DNA from: Streptomyces sp. WMMC940
GTDB taxonomy: Bacteria > Actinomycetota > Actinomycetes > Streptomycetales > Streptomycetaceae
Assembly (NCBI RefSeq): GCF_027460265.1
Contig: NZ_JAPZBC010000001.1
Span: 434,001-498,000, forward strand
Direction of reading: 5' to 3'
Length of the DNA stretch: 64,000 nt
Part shown: piece after piece, positions 35,192-43,506 of the stretch
Layout: each line of letters starts with the position of its first letter
How positions within the stretch are numbered: position 1 is the first letter of the stretch
Translations under genes and position numbers: made by a program
Notes under the pieces: generated by a model
What the model was told of the DNA's origin: nothing
The model's input: only the letters and a program-made list of their open reading frames with translations
Database searches by the model: none

Positions 35192-36640
35192 TCAGAGCGG
35201 TTCGTCCCCGGAGGGCCGGACGAGGGGCAGGCAGACCCGGAACCGCGTGTCGCCCGGGTGCGAGGCGACGCGGATGTCACCGCCGTGCTTGTCGACCACG
35301 ATCCGGTAGGAGATGTCGAGTCCGAGGCCCGTCCCCTCGCCGACCGGTTTCGTGGAGAAGAACGGTTCGAAGATGCGGGGGCGGATTTCGGGATCGATGC
35401 CCGTGCCCGTGTCCCGTACCTCGATGTACGCCTTGCCGTCCTCGTGCCAGGTGGCGAGGGTGAGAGTGCCGTCGCCGTCCATCGCGGAGAGGGCGTTGTC
35501 GATGAGGTTCGTCCACACCTGGTTGAGCTCCGCGCCGTACGCGGGGACGAGCGGCATGTCCCCGGCGTACTCCTTCTCCACCCGCACCCCGGCGGGGATC
35601 TTGGCCTTGAGCATCACCAGGGTGGCGTCGAGGAGTTCGTGGACGTCGACGGGCTGTTGGGCGGCGCGGTCGAGCTGGGAGTACTGCCGTGCCGCGTCGA
35701 CCAGTCCGGAGACGCGGCGGACCGCGTCCTCGATCTCGCCCATCAGCATCTCGGTGTCGACGGTGTAGTTCAGCCAGGCCACCGCAGCCCGACGGTTCTC
35801 GTCGGACAGTTCCGCGGTGGCGTCGGCGAGCCAATCGGCGTCGATGCCGCCGGAGACGAGGGTGGGGGCGATGTCCCAGGCGTTCTCCAGCCCTGCCTCC
35901 GCGAGCCAGTCGCCCAGTTCGTCCTCGGCGTCGGCCGCCTCGATCGCCGTGAGCCGGCGGGCGTCCCGGGCCCGCCGCACCGCGGCGTCCTGCATCTCCA
36001 CCAACTCGTGGAGGCGCTTGCCGTCGACGCGGCCGTCGGCGATCAGCGCCAGCTTGTGCCGCATGCGGGTCACCCGGTCACGCAGGGTGTCGGTGGCGCG
36101 GGCCGCCGCCGCGGCGGGGTTGTTGAGCTCGTGGGTCAGGCCGGCGGTCAGCGAGCCGAGGGCGACCAGCCGCTCGCGTTCGCCGACGATGATGTCGCTG
36201 GCCCGGAGCCCGAGGAACAGTCCTTCGAGCAGATGCAGGGCCATGGGGAACCAGGTACGGATGGCCGTGGCGAACTCGGACGCGGGCAGGACGAACAACT
36301 CCACGTCGGTCACCGCACGCATCGTGTTCGAGTACACCTGGTCCACGCGGTCGCCGAGGTAGGCCTGGGTGGCCCCGCCGTAGGCGCCGCGCTGTCCGCT
36401 GCGGCTGAGTTCGATCTCGTCGCCGTGGAGCTGGCGGCTGATCGCGACGGTGCCGGCGAGAAGCACGAAGAAGCAGGTCGCGCCCTCGCCCTGGGCGTAC
36501 ACGGGCGTTCCCGCCTCGCGCACCTCCACGCGCCCGCGCTCGGACAGCCAGGCCAGCTGGTCGTCGTCGAGCGCCTCGAAGAGGAACAGGGTGCGCAGCT
36601 CGTCCGGGGTGAGCACCTCCCGCGAGACCGAGGCGGTCAT
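35192..36640 (-). CDS. Sensor histidine kinase with cNMP-binding-like domain
   Basis: 482 residues. Residues 10-140 form a cyclic-nucleotide-binding-like fold (LFLFEALDDDQLAWLSERGRVEVREAGTPVYAQGEGATCFFVLLAGTVAIS). The H box is LTAGLTHELNNPAAAA (His about 174), then a helical linker, NQVWTNLIDNALSAM (N box), DTGTGID, EPFFSTKP and GTGLGLDISYRIV. No membrane segment, so it is cytoplasmic. Its ATG overlaps the stop of the receiver/reductase gene by 4 bases, so the reductase gene is the promoter-proximal one and the pair is coupled. The partner receiver is probably its phosphorylation target. Confidence 0.93.
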   Translation of the reverse strand: MTASVSREVLTPDELRTLFLFEALDDDQLAWLSERGRVEVREAGTPVYAQGEGATCFFVLLAGTVAISRQLHGDEIELSRSGQRGAYGGATQAYLGDRVDQVYSNTMRAVTDVELFVLPASEFATAIRTWFPMALHLLEGLFLGLRASDIIVGERERLVALGSLTAGLTHELNNPAAAAARATDTLRDRVTRMRHKLALIADGRVDGKRLHELVEMQDAAVRRARDARRLTAIEAADAEDELGDWLAEAGLENAWDIAPTLVSGGIDADWLADATAELSDENRRAAVAWLNYTVDTEMLMGEIEDAVRRVSGLVDAARQYSQLDRAAQQPVDVHELLDATLVMLKAKIPAGVRVEKEYAGDMPLVPAYGAELNQVWTNLIDNALSAMDGDGTLTLATWHEDGKAYIEVRDTGTGIDPEIRPRIFEPFFSTKPVGEGTGLGLDISYRIVVDKHGGDIRVASHPGDTRFRVCLPLVRPSGDEPL

Positions 36641-38295
36641 TGGGCCTCCAGATAGCGGTGCACGAGCGTGACGGCCATCGCCCCCTCGCCGACCGCGGAC
36701 GCCACCCGCTTGACCGACTCGGCGCGGACGTCCCCCGCCGCGAACACCCCGGGCACGCTGGTCTCGAGGTGGTACGGCGCCCGCACCAGCGGCCAGCGGG
36801 GCGACCGTCCGCCCGCCTCGGGGAGGTCGGGGCCGGTCAGGACGAATCCGCGGTCGTCACGGGCGATCAGTCCGTCCAGCCACTGCGTCTGCGGCTCGGC
36901 CCCGATGAACACGAACAGCCAGGTGGCGTCGACCTCCGTGCGGGCCCCGGTGCGGTTGTCCCGCAGGGTCAGCCGCTCCAGATGGCCCTCCCCGTCCCCG
37001 GTGGCCACCTCGGTGCACGGATGGATCTCGATGTTGGGCACGGCCTCGATCTGCTGGATCAGATAGGCGGACATGGAGTGGGTCAGGTCCGGGCCGCGCA
37101 GCAGCACATGGACCCTCGCGGCGAAACGCGAGAAGTACACCGCCGCCTGCCCGGCGGAGTTGGCGCCGCCGACGATGTACACGTCGTCACCGCGGCAGCC
37201 GGCCGCCTCGAAGGCCGCCGAGCCGTAGAAGACGCCCGCGCCGCAGAAGCCGTCGAGCTGTGCGCCGGCGAGACGCCGGTAGGTGACCCCCGTGGCGAGG
37301 ACGACGGTGTGCGCGCCGACCGAGGTGCCGTCCGCGAACCGCAGGACGCGTCCGGACCCGGCGGCCTCCAGGGCCACCACCTCGGTGGCGCTGAGTATCT
37401 CGGCGCCGAACCGGGCCGCCTGCCTCCGCGCACGGTCGGTGAGCTGCGCGCCGGTGACCCCGTCGGGGAAGCCCAGGTAGTTCTCGATCCGGCTGCTCTG
37501 CCCCGCCTGGCCGCCGGTGGCGCTGCGCTCGACGAGCACCGTGCGCAGCCCCTCGGAGGCGGCGTAGACGGCGGCGCCCAGCCCGGCCGGGCCGGCGCCG
37601 ATGACGACGACGTCGTAGAAGTCGGCCGCGGGGCTGGTGCGCAGGCCGACGTGGGCGGCGAGTTCCGCCCCCGTGGGGGCGTGCAGGACCTTGCCCTCCG
37701 CGGTGACGACGAGGGGGACGTCCGCCGGTGTGAGCCCGGCCGCCTCGAGCAGCTGGGCGCCCTCGGGTTCGTCGGCGGCTATCCACCGGTACGGCACGAG
37801 GTTGCGCGCGAGGAACTCCCTCACGGCGAAGGAGGGGGCGGACCAGCGATGGCCCACCAGCCTCGTCTCGGGCGTCTCCGGGTCGGATGCCGCGCCCCAG
37901 ATGTCGACCAGGGTGTCCAGCACGGGGTAGAGGTTCTCCTCCGGCGGGCTCCAGGGCTTGAGCAGATAGTGGTCGAGATCGACGACGTTGATCGCGTCGA
38001 TCGCCGCGCCCGTGTCCGCGTACGCGGTGAGCAGCACCCGCCGCGCCCGGGGGAACAGGTCCATGGCGGCCTCCAGGAACTGGACGCCGTTCATGGTGGG
38101 CATGCGGTAGTCGGCGATCATCACGGCGACCGCCTCGCCCCGCAGCCTGACCTCGCGCAGGGCTTCGAGACCCTCGTCGCCCGAGGTGGCGCGCAGCACG
38201 CGGAAGCGGTCGCCGTAGTGGCGCCGCAGATCACGGGCGATGGCCCGGGAGACTCCTGGATCGTCGTCGACGGTCAGGATCGTCGCCTTAGCCAT
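36637..38295 (-). CDS. Response-regulator receiver fused to thioredoxin reductase-like FAD oxidoreductase
   Basis: 552 residues. Residues 1-130 are a CheY-type receiver: LTVDDDPG, phospho-acceptor in DYRMPTMNG (Asp about 62) and KPW. Residues about 228-550 form a TrxB-like flavoprotein: FAD site VVVIGAGPAGLGAAVYAA, RIENYLGFP, NADPH site DVYIVGGANSAGQAA and GVFAAGDVR at the end. The redox CXXC of TrxB (YCATC) is replaced by YGSAA, so it cannot reduce thioredoxin by the usual disulfide exchange. The region between (130-225) is a linker domain. Phosphorylation may control a NADPH-dependent flavin activity or the flavin state may gate signalling. Confidence 0.92.
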   Translation of the reverse strand: MAKATILTVDDDPGVSRAIARDLRRHYGDRFRVLRATSGDEGLEALREVRLRGEAVAVMIADYRMPTMNGVQFLEAAMDLFPRARRVLLTAYADTGAAIDAINVVDLDHYLLKPWSPPEENLYPVLDTLVDIWGAASDPETPETRLVGHRWSAPSFAVREFLARNLVPYRWIAADEPEGAQLLEAAGLTPADVPLVVTAEGKVLHAPTGAELAAHVGLRTSPAADFYDVVVIGAGPAGLGAAVYAASEGLRTVLVERSATGGQAGQSSRIENYLGFPDGVTGAQLTDRARRQAARFGAEILSATEVVALEAAGSGRVLRFADGTSVGAHTVVLATGVTYRRLAGAQLDGFCGAGVFYGSAAFEAAGCRGDDVYIVGGANSAGQAAVYFSRFAARVHVLLRGPDLTHSMSAYLIQQIEAVPNIEIHPCTEVATGDGEGHLERLTLRDNRTGARTEVDATWLFVFIGAEPQTQWLDGLIARDDRGFVLTGPDLPEAGGRSPRWPLVRAPYHLETSVPGVFAAGDVRAESVKRVASAVGEGAMAVTLVHRYLEAQ

Positions 38296-38574
38296 CTCTT
38301 CATGATGCGCCCGCGGTCGTGCGGGCGCCCACCGGGCCGGCGTCTCCGCCGGGCGTTCCCACGGTGCGGGCGCCTGCCGGGGATGGGCTCCGTGGGCGCT
38401 CGCGCGGACCTACGGGCCGGCACCGGCCGCGCGGACGTACGGGCCCTGACGGAGAAGGGCCCCGCCCGCACGGGAACGCCTGGGTGAGCACAGGCGGAAG
38501 CCCCGGCGGGAGCGCAGACTGAGTGTCGTCGGGCCGAGCCCGAGCCGCCTCCTTGTGTGACGCGGAGGAGTCCG

Positions 38575-40836
38575 ATGGCACATCCAGTCACGCCCACCGC
38601 CGGGGAACCGCCGGAGGAGCCTCACCGGACGGGCCCGCGCGCCCGGTTCCCCGCGCACGCTGTCCTCCGCGGCTGCCGCGCCGCCGTCGTGCTGCCCGCG
38701 GTGCTCGCCCTCGGTCTGCTGGTCGTGGGCGACCCGGCGCTGGCGGGCTTCGCGGCATTCGGGGCGTTCGCCTCCCTCGTCATCGCGTCCTTCGGGGGCT
38801 CCCGGAACACCGGGGCCCTGGCCTTCGCCCTGCTGCTCGCGGTCGGGGGACTGATGGTGGCCGCAGGCTGCCTGGCGTCGCTGAGCCTGCCCTCCGCCGT
38901 GCTGGTGACGCTTCCCGTGGCCTTCCTCGCCTACTACTGCGCGATCGAGGGCCCGCACGGGGGGTCGGGCGCGACGGCCGCGCTGCTGGGATATGTGCTG
39001 GCGGCCTCCACCCCGGCGCCGCTGTCCGAACTGCCCATGCGCGTCGGCGGCTGGTGCCTCGGGGTCGCGGCCGGAGGGGTCGCCACGCTGCTGCTGAGGG
39101 CCCCCGCGGGCGAGGACTCCTTCCGTTCGGCGGTCTCGCGCACGGCGCGGGCGCTCGGCGGCCATCTGTCGGCGCTGCTGGACGGCACGGCGGGACCGGA
39201 CGAGGCACGGTCCTCGGAGAAGGCCGTAGGCACGATGCTCACGGAGTTCACCTCCGGGATGCACCAGCCGAGCGGCACCAGGTCCGCCGACCGGTCGCTG
39301 ACGGACGTGGTCGGGGCACTCCTCTGGGCCAAGGGGCTGATCGGCGAGGCAGCCAACCGGTGCGTGGGAGGTCTGAGCAGGGCGGACAGGCCAGAGACCG
39401 AACTCCTGGAGACGTCCGCGGAACTGCTGTGCCGGACCGCGGACTTCCTCGACGACGAGGGCCCGGAGCCCGACGCGACGCGGGTCCAGCGGCTCCTGGC
39501 GGCGTACGGGACGCGGGTGGACTGCATGGACCACGAGTCCCCGCCGTCCGGGACGTTCGTCTCCCACGCCTTCTACACCGCCAACATCGGTGAAGCGGCG
39601 GCGACCACCGCGGTGGAGACCCTGCGGGCGGCGCGCCGGCCCCCCTCCTACCGGCCGCACATCGCCTGGCGCCGGGCCGTCGCCCCGTGCCGGTCGTCGC
39701 TGCGGCACCTGGCCGGCCGGGCGCGCCACAGCAGCGTCGTCACGGCCTGGCGGGACTCGGCCACCATCGACTCGATCTGGTTCGTCAACGCGCTGCGCTC
39801 GGCGGTCGCCATGGCGCTGACCATCGTCGTCGTCCACCTGGCGGGGCTCGACCGGGGCTTCTGGGCACTGCTCGGCGTGCTCGCGGTGCTGCGCACGAGC
39901 GTCGCGTCCACCGGGTCGCGGGCCGTGGTCGCCCTGCTGGGGACGGTCGCGGGTGTCGTCGTGGGCGGCGTCCTGATCGGCCTCGCGGGCGGCGATTCGG
40001 CCGTCATGTGGGCGGTGTTCCCCTTCGTCGTGTGGCTCGCCGCGTTCAGCCCCGGCACGCTGCCCGACGCGGTCGGCCAGGCGGCGTTCACCGTGGTCGT
40101 CCTCTGCCTCTACACACTCCTCTCCCCCTCGGGCTGGCAGTTGGGGCTCGTCCGGCTGCAGGACGTGGCCGTCGGGGCAGCGGTCAGCCTGCTCGTCGGG
40201 GCACTGATGTGGCCCCGCGGCGCCGCGGGAGTCCTGCGGAGCAACATGGCCGAGGTGTTCCGGCTGGGCGGCCGGGACCTGACCGCGTCCACCGGTTGGG
40301 CGCTGGGATTCGTCACCACCCGTCCATCGGTGCGTCTGACCTCGTCGTCGCCCGCGACCCGCCACATGCACGACTCCCTGCGCGGTTTCCTGGCCGAGCC
40401 CGCCTCCAGCGGAATGGAGCGGACGGACCTGTGCTTCCTGTCCTCCTCGGCCGTCTGGCTGCGGATGACGACGAGCGGCCTCGCCCGGCAGTCGCAGGTC
40501 GTGCTGGACAAGGACCCGGACCGCTTCCGGCTCGGCGACCTCGCGTCGCGGCTCGCCACCTTCTACACCCGGCTCGGGGACCGGCTGGAGCGGGCTGACG
40601 TGCGGAACCCGGCGAGCGGGCCGTCGGACGACCGCGTCACGCTGTCCGGGGTCATGCCCCGCACATGCCGGTCCTGGTGGGTGTACGAGTACCTCCTCCA
40701 TCTCGACCGACAGGCCGCGCGGCTGACGGCACCGACGCTCCGGCTGGCCAGGGAACCGGGCCCGGGCGGCCGGTGGTTCGGGCGCACCGGCCCGGCCGAG
40801 CCGTCGGTACGGGAGCGTTCCGGCGAGCAGTGGTGA
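38575..40836 (+). CDS. FUSC-like aromatic-acid exporter family membrane protein
   Basis: 753 residues from ATG 38575 (GGAGGAG 4 bases upstream). Two membrane bundles of about six helices each (residues about 30-190 and 400-560) flank a soluble region; a second soluble domain follows residue 570. The bundle beginning FWALLGVLAVLRTSVASTGSRAVVALLGTVAGVV is the FUSC signature (as in fusaric-acid resistance and YccS/AaeB proteins). These export aromatic acids or unknown small molecules. It stands alone; no membrane-fusion gene accompanies it. Confidence 0.85.
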   Translation: MAHPVTPTAGEPPEEPHRTGPRARFPAHAVLRGCRAAVVLPAVLALGLLVVGDPALAGFAAFGAFASLVIASFGGSRNTGALAFALLLAVGGLMVAAGCLASLSLPSAVLVTLPVAFLAYYCAIEGPHGGSGATAALLGYVLAASTPAPLSELPMRVGGWCLGVAAGGVATLLLRAPAGEDSFRSAVSRTARALGGHLSALLDGTAGPDEARSSEKAVGTMLTEFTSGMHQPSGTRSADRSLTDVVGALLWAKGLIGEAANRCVGGLSRADRPETELLETSAELLCRTADFLDDEGPEPDATRVQRLLAAYGTRVDCMDHESPPSGTFVSHAFYTANIGEAAATTAVETLRAARRPPSYRPHIAWRRAVAPCRSSLRHLAGRARHSSVVTAWRDSATIDSIWFVNALRSAVAMALTIVVVHLAGLDRGFWALLGVLAVLRTSVASTGSRAVVALLGTVAGVVVGGVLIGLAGGDSAVMWAVFPFVVWLAAFSPGTLPDAVGQAAFTVVVLCLYTLLSPSGWQLGLVRLQDVAVGAAVSLLVGALMWPRGAAGVLRSNMAEVFRLGGRDLTASTGWALGFVTTRPSVRLTSSSPATRHMHDSLRGFLAEPASSGMERTDLCFLSSSAVWLRMTTSGLARQSQVVLDKDPDRFRLGDLASRLATFYTRLGDRLERADVRNPASGPSDDRVTLSGVMPRTCRSWWVYEYLLHLDRQAARLTAPTLRLAREPGPGGRWFGRTGPAEPSVRERSGEQW

Positions 40837-41264
40837 CGCCCGTGCCGTCCGCGACCACCCGCGGGTGACGGCGCCCGGGCGGCCGGCCCGCTGAGATCCC
40901 GCACGGGCGTCCGAGCGGACGGCCGCTCCCATCCGGCGCGGGCGTCCCGCCCGACCCGTCCCCACCGGGGACGCCCGACCCGGGCATTGGCCCATCGGAC
41001 GTCTTTCGTACGGCCGAACGGCGGGCAGGCCGCCCACCCCTGTGGCGACAGGTCGTCAAAGGGGGAACAGAACCCGGTTCACAGGGTTCCGGAGCACCCT
41101 CGAACCCCACGTCCGGGGCCCTTTGGTCACTCACCCGCATGGACTAATCACGGAGCGAGAACCCCTGCGGCCATTGGGGTGTCCGCCATTCGGAGTTGCA
41201 GCCCCCCACGGGCCATGAGTCCTTGGAAAGCGTGTCCCGCCGGTTCTCACCATCAGGAGGAGAC
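40837..41264. other. Regulatory region upstream of the four-gene P450 operon, 428 bp
   Basis: No gene is supported. It contains a GTCCCC-ACC-GGGGAC hairpin near 40958 that may end transcription of the FUSC-like gene, and a nest of inverted repeats at 41064-41090. From 41110 the sequence is less GC-rich than its surroundings, as expected of a promoter region. Confidence 0.45.
41064..41090 (+). promoter_or_regulatory. Nested palindromes with ECF-like promoter spacing
   Basis: An 11-bp palindrome GAACC-C-GGTTC (41070-41080) is followed by a third half-site GGGTTC (41084-41089). Flanking GGAAC (41064-41068) and GTT (41086-41088) are 17 bases apart, resembling the GGAA(C/T)-N16-18-GTT layout of extracytoplasmic-function sigma promoters. 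It lies 175 bp before the operon start. Repressor site and promoter cannot be told apart here. Confidence 0.4.
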
Positions 41265-41603
41265 ATGGGCACTGTGCAGAACAGCCGACAGAACGACAGG
41301 CTGTCCGTGGTTTTCGCGGTCCGGGTCATCGAGGGCGGCGAAGAGGGATTCCTGGAGATGTACGACAAGCTCCGGAAGTCCGTCGCCGGTACTCCCGGCC
41401 ACATCGTCGAGCGGCTCGGTGAGCCCGTCGACGACTCCCGCCAGTGGGTGATCACCAGCGAGTGGGAGACTCCCGAACACTTCTTCGCCTGGCAGCAGAG
41501 CGAGGACCACCGTGCGCTGGTGGCCCCGCTCCGCGAATGGGTCGACTCGACGCAGTCCCTGAGGTTCCGGGTCGTCAAGGAGACCGTGAAGGAGACGTCA
41601 TGA
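41265..41603 (+). CDS. Antibiotic biosynthesis monooxygenase (ABM) domain protein
   Basis: 112 residues from ATG 41265 with AGGAGG 6 bases upstream; an upstream GTG/ATG frame extension has no support. The dimeric alpha-beta ABM fold is suggested by LSVVFAVRVIEGGEEGFLEMYDKLRKSVAGTPGHIVERLGEP and EWETPEHFFAWQQSEDH. ABM proteins include cofactor-free quinone-forming monooxygenases and haem-degrading or structural relatives, so the reaction is not fixed. First gene of a four-gene operon; the stop overlaps the next ATG (ATGA). Confidence 0.85.
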   Translation: MGTVQNSRQNDRLSVVFAVRVIEGGEEGFLEMYDKLRKSVAGTPGHIVERLGEPVDDSRQWVITSEWETPEHFFAWQQSEDHRALVAPLREWVDSTQSLRFRVVKETVKETS

Positions 41604-42487
41604 CATACGCCACGAACGGCCCCGTCGCCGTCCTCGGTCTCGGCACCATGGGCAGCGGCCTGGCCTCGCGCCTCCTCGATCAAGGCATACAGGTGCGGGT
41701 GTGGAACCGCACCCCGGAGCGTGCCGAGTCCCTCGCCAGAGCGGGCGCCTTCGCCGCGTCCCGCCCGAGCGAGGCTGTCGAGGGCACGAGTGCCGCCATC
41801 TGCACCGTCGCCGACGGCGACGCCCTGCGGACCGTACTGCGCGGTCCGGACGGGATCCTGGCACGGGACGGCTATCCCGGAGCCCTGATCTGCGCCAGCA
41901 CCGTCGCTCCCGAGGAGGTCGTCCGGCTCGCCGGTGACGCACCCTCCGTCCTGGACGTCGGCATGCTCGGCAACCGCGACCACGCCCGCGACGGCGAGCT
42001 GCGCCTGTTCGTCGGCGGCGAGGAGCGGGTCTTCACCGCCGGCCGTCCGCTGCTGGAGATGCTGGCCAAGGAGGTCGTCCATCTGGGCGCACTCGGTTCC
42101 GGCATGCGGATGAAGCTGCTCCTCAACCTGCTGATGGGCATAGAGGTGCAGGCGATGGCCGAGGCCGCCGAGCTGGCGGCCGCCTCCGGACTCGACCGGA
42201 AGCAGGTCCTGCGCACGATTGCGGGCAGCGGCTTCGCGTCGCCGGTCATGTCGTTCAAGTCCCGGCGCCTTGCCTCGGGCCGCTTCGAGGAGCCGGACTT
42301 CCGGCTGCGGCTGATGGCCAAGGACCTCATGCTCGCAACGGAGCAGGCCGCAGCTTCCGGCCTGAGCCTGCCGCTCACCGCGGCGGCCGCGGAGACCCAT
42401 GTCCGCGCCATCGAGCAGGGGTTCGGTGACGAGGACTGCGCCGCGGTCACCCGCGCCCTCACACGGAAACCGGGAACCGACAAATGA
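41600..42487 (+). CDS. NADP-dependent beta-hydroxyacid dehydrogenase-like oxidoreductase
   Basis: 295 residues. The Rossmann motif GLGTMGSG (13-20) is followed by VWNRTP (35-39), whose Arg favours NADPH. The catalytic Lys172 and Asn176 of the family are kept in GSGMRMKLLLN. The usual substrate loop DAPVSGG is replaced by LDVGMLGNRD (118-127), so the substrate is not 3-hydroxyisobutyrate or a simple relative. Imine reductases share this fold. It is coupled on both sides by ATGA overlaps. Confidence 0.88.
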   Translation: MTYATNGPVAVLGLGTMGSGLASRLLDQGIQVRVWNRTPERAESLARAGAFAASRPSEAVEGTSAAICTVADGDALRTVLRGPDGILARDGYPGALICASTVAPEEVVRLAGDAPSVLDVGMLGNRDHARDGELRLFVGGEERVFTAGRPLLEMLAKEVVHLGALGSGMRMKLLLNLLMGIEVQAMAEAAELAAASGLDRKQVLRTIAGSGFASPVMSFKSRRLASGRFEEPDFRLRLMAKDLMLATEQAAASGLSLPLTAAAAETHVRAIEQGFGDEDCAAVTRALTRKPGTDK

Positions 42488-43506
42488 TCATCGACATCCA
42501 CGGACACCTGTCCCCGCCGGAGGCGGCCGAACGCTTCCCCATGCCCCCCAGCCTGACCGACGTGGACGGAATGCTCGCCGCCCGGGCCCAGGCCGGAATC
42601 GACCTCACCATCATCGGCAGCCCCGTCGGCGCCGGGGCGATGGCACGGGTCCCGGGCGTGGACAACTACAAGCAACCGCGCGACCGGCTGCGTGGCTTCC
42701 ACGCGTGGATGTCGGGCCTGATCACCACGTTCCCGGACCAGTTGCGCGGGTACGTCTACGCGAACCCGTTCGGGGACGACGACCATCTGGAAGGGGTGCG
42801 GGAGACGCTGGCGGACCCCGCCTTCGTCGGTCTGATCACCACTTCCAGCGTGCACGGCGAGCTGCTCTGCTCGCCGCGGGCGGACTCCTTCTTCGCGCTG
42901 GCCGCCGAGGCAGGAGTGCCCGTCATGGTGCACGCACCGGCGGAACCGGTCGGCACGGAGCGGGTGGAGAACATCGCCTTCGTCGAGCAGATCGGCCGTT
43001 TCGGCGACGTCACCATGGGCATGGCCATGATCGCTTTCGCGGGGTGGCTGGACAAGTACCCCGGTCTGCGACTGATCGGCGCGACCGGCGGCGGTGCCAT
43101 GGCACTGCTGCCCGAGCGCCTCCAGATGGCGGCGCGCCCCCGGCACTGGGGCGGGGGCGCGCCGCCCTCCGCCCCGCCGGAGGCCGGCCGGAAGGGGGCC
43201 GGAAGGCCCTCGGCCGGCCGGCCGGCGGGGGGCCCCGGGCCGACCGTCCCGGCGTCGCCCGACCCGGGTGCCGCGCTGCAGCGCATGTACGTCGACACCA
43301 GCCCGTTCAGCCCGGCGCACCTGAACCTCAACGCGGAGGTCCTGGGGCCCGAGCGGATGCTTTTCGGCACCGACTCGCCGCCGCTGTCCGTGCCGCTCGA
43401 GGACCTCGTCCGCATGATCGAGAAGCTGCCCGTCCAAAAGGCGGACCAGCAGCGCATCCTCGGCGGCAACGCCGAGGCCCTCTTCGACCTCAGGAGCCGT
43501 CCGTGA
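42484..43506 (+). CDS. ACMSD-like amidohydrolase with a replaced active-site histidine
   Basis: 340 residues, TIM-barrel amidohydrolase of the aminocarboxymuconate-semialdehyde decarboxylase type. Metal ligands H6, H8 (IHGH), H150 (VMVHAP) and D297 (GTDSPP) are present. The family motif with the catalytic His before GGG (HGGG in ACMSD) reads ATGGG here, with Thr201 in place of His. Residues about 219-262 are an inserted Gly/Pro/Arg/Ala-rich low-complexity loop before the barrel continues with MYVDTSPF. Relatives decarboxylate aromatic or alpha-amino-muconate acids. Loss of His may alter the reaction or abolish it. Coupled to both neighbours. Confidence 0.82.
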   Translation: MIIDIHGHLSPPEAAERFPMPPSLTDVDGMLAARAQAGIDLTIIGSPVGAGAMARVPGVDNYKQPRDRLRGFHAWMSGLITTFPDQLRGYVYANPFGDDDHLEGVRETLADPAFVGLITTSSVHGELLCSPRADSFFALAAEAGVPVMVHAPAEPVGTERVENIAFVEQIGRFGDVTMGMAMIAFAGWLDKYPGLRLIGATGGGAMALLPERLQMAARPRHWGGGAPPSAPPEAGRKGAGRPSAGRPAGGPGPTVPASPDPGAALQRMYVDTSPFSPAHLNLNAEVLGPERMLFGTDSPPLSVPLEDLVRMIEKLPVQKADQQRILGGNAEALFDLRSRP

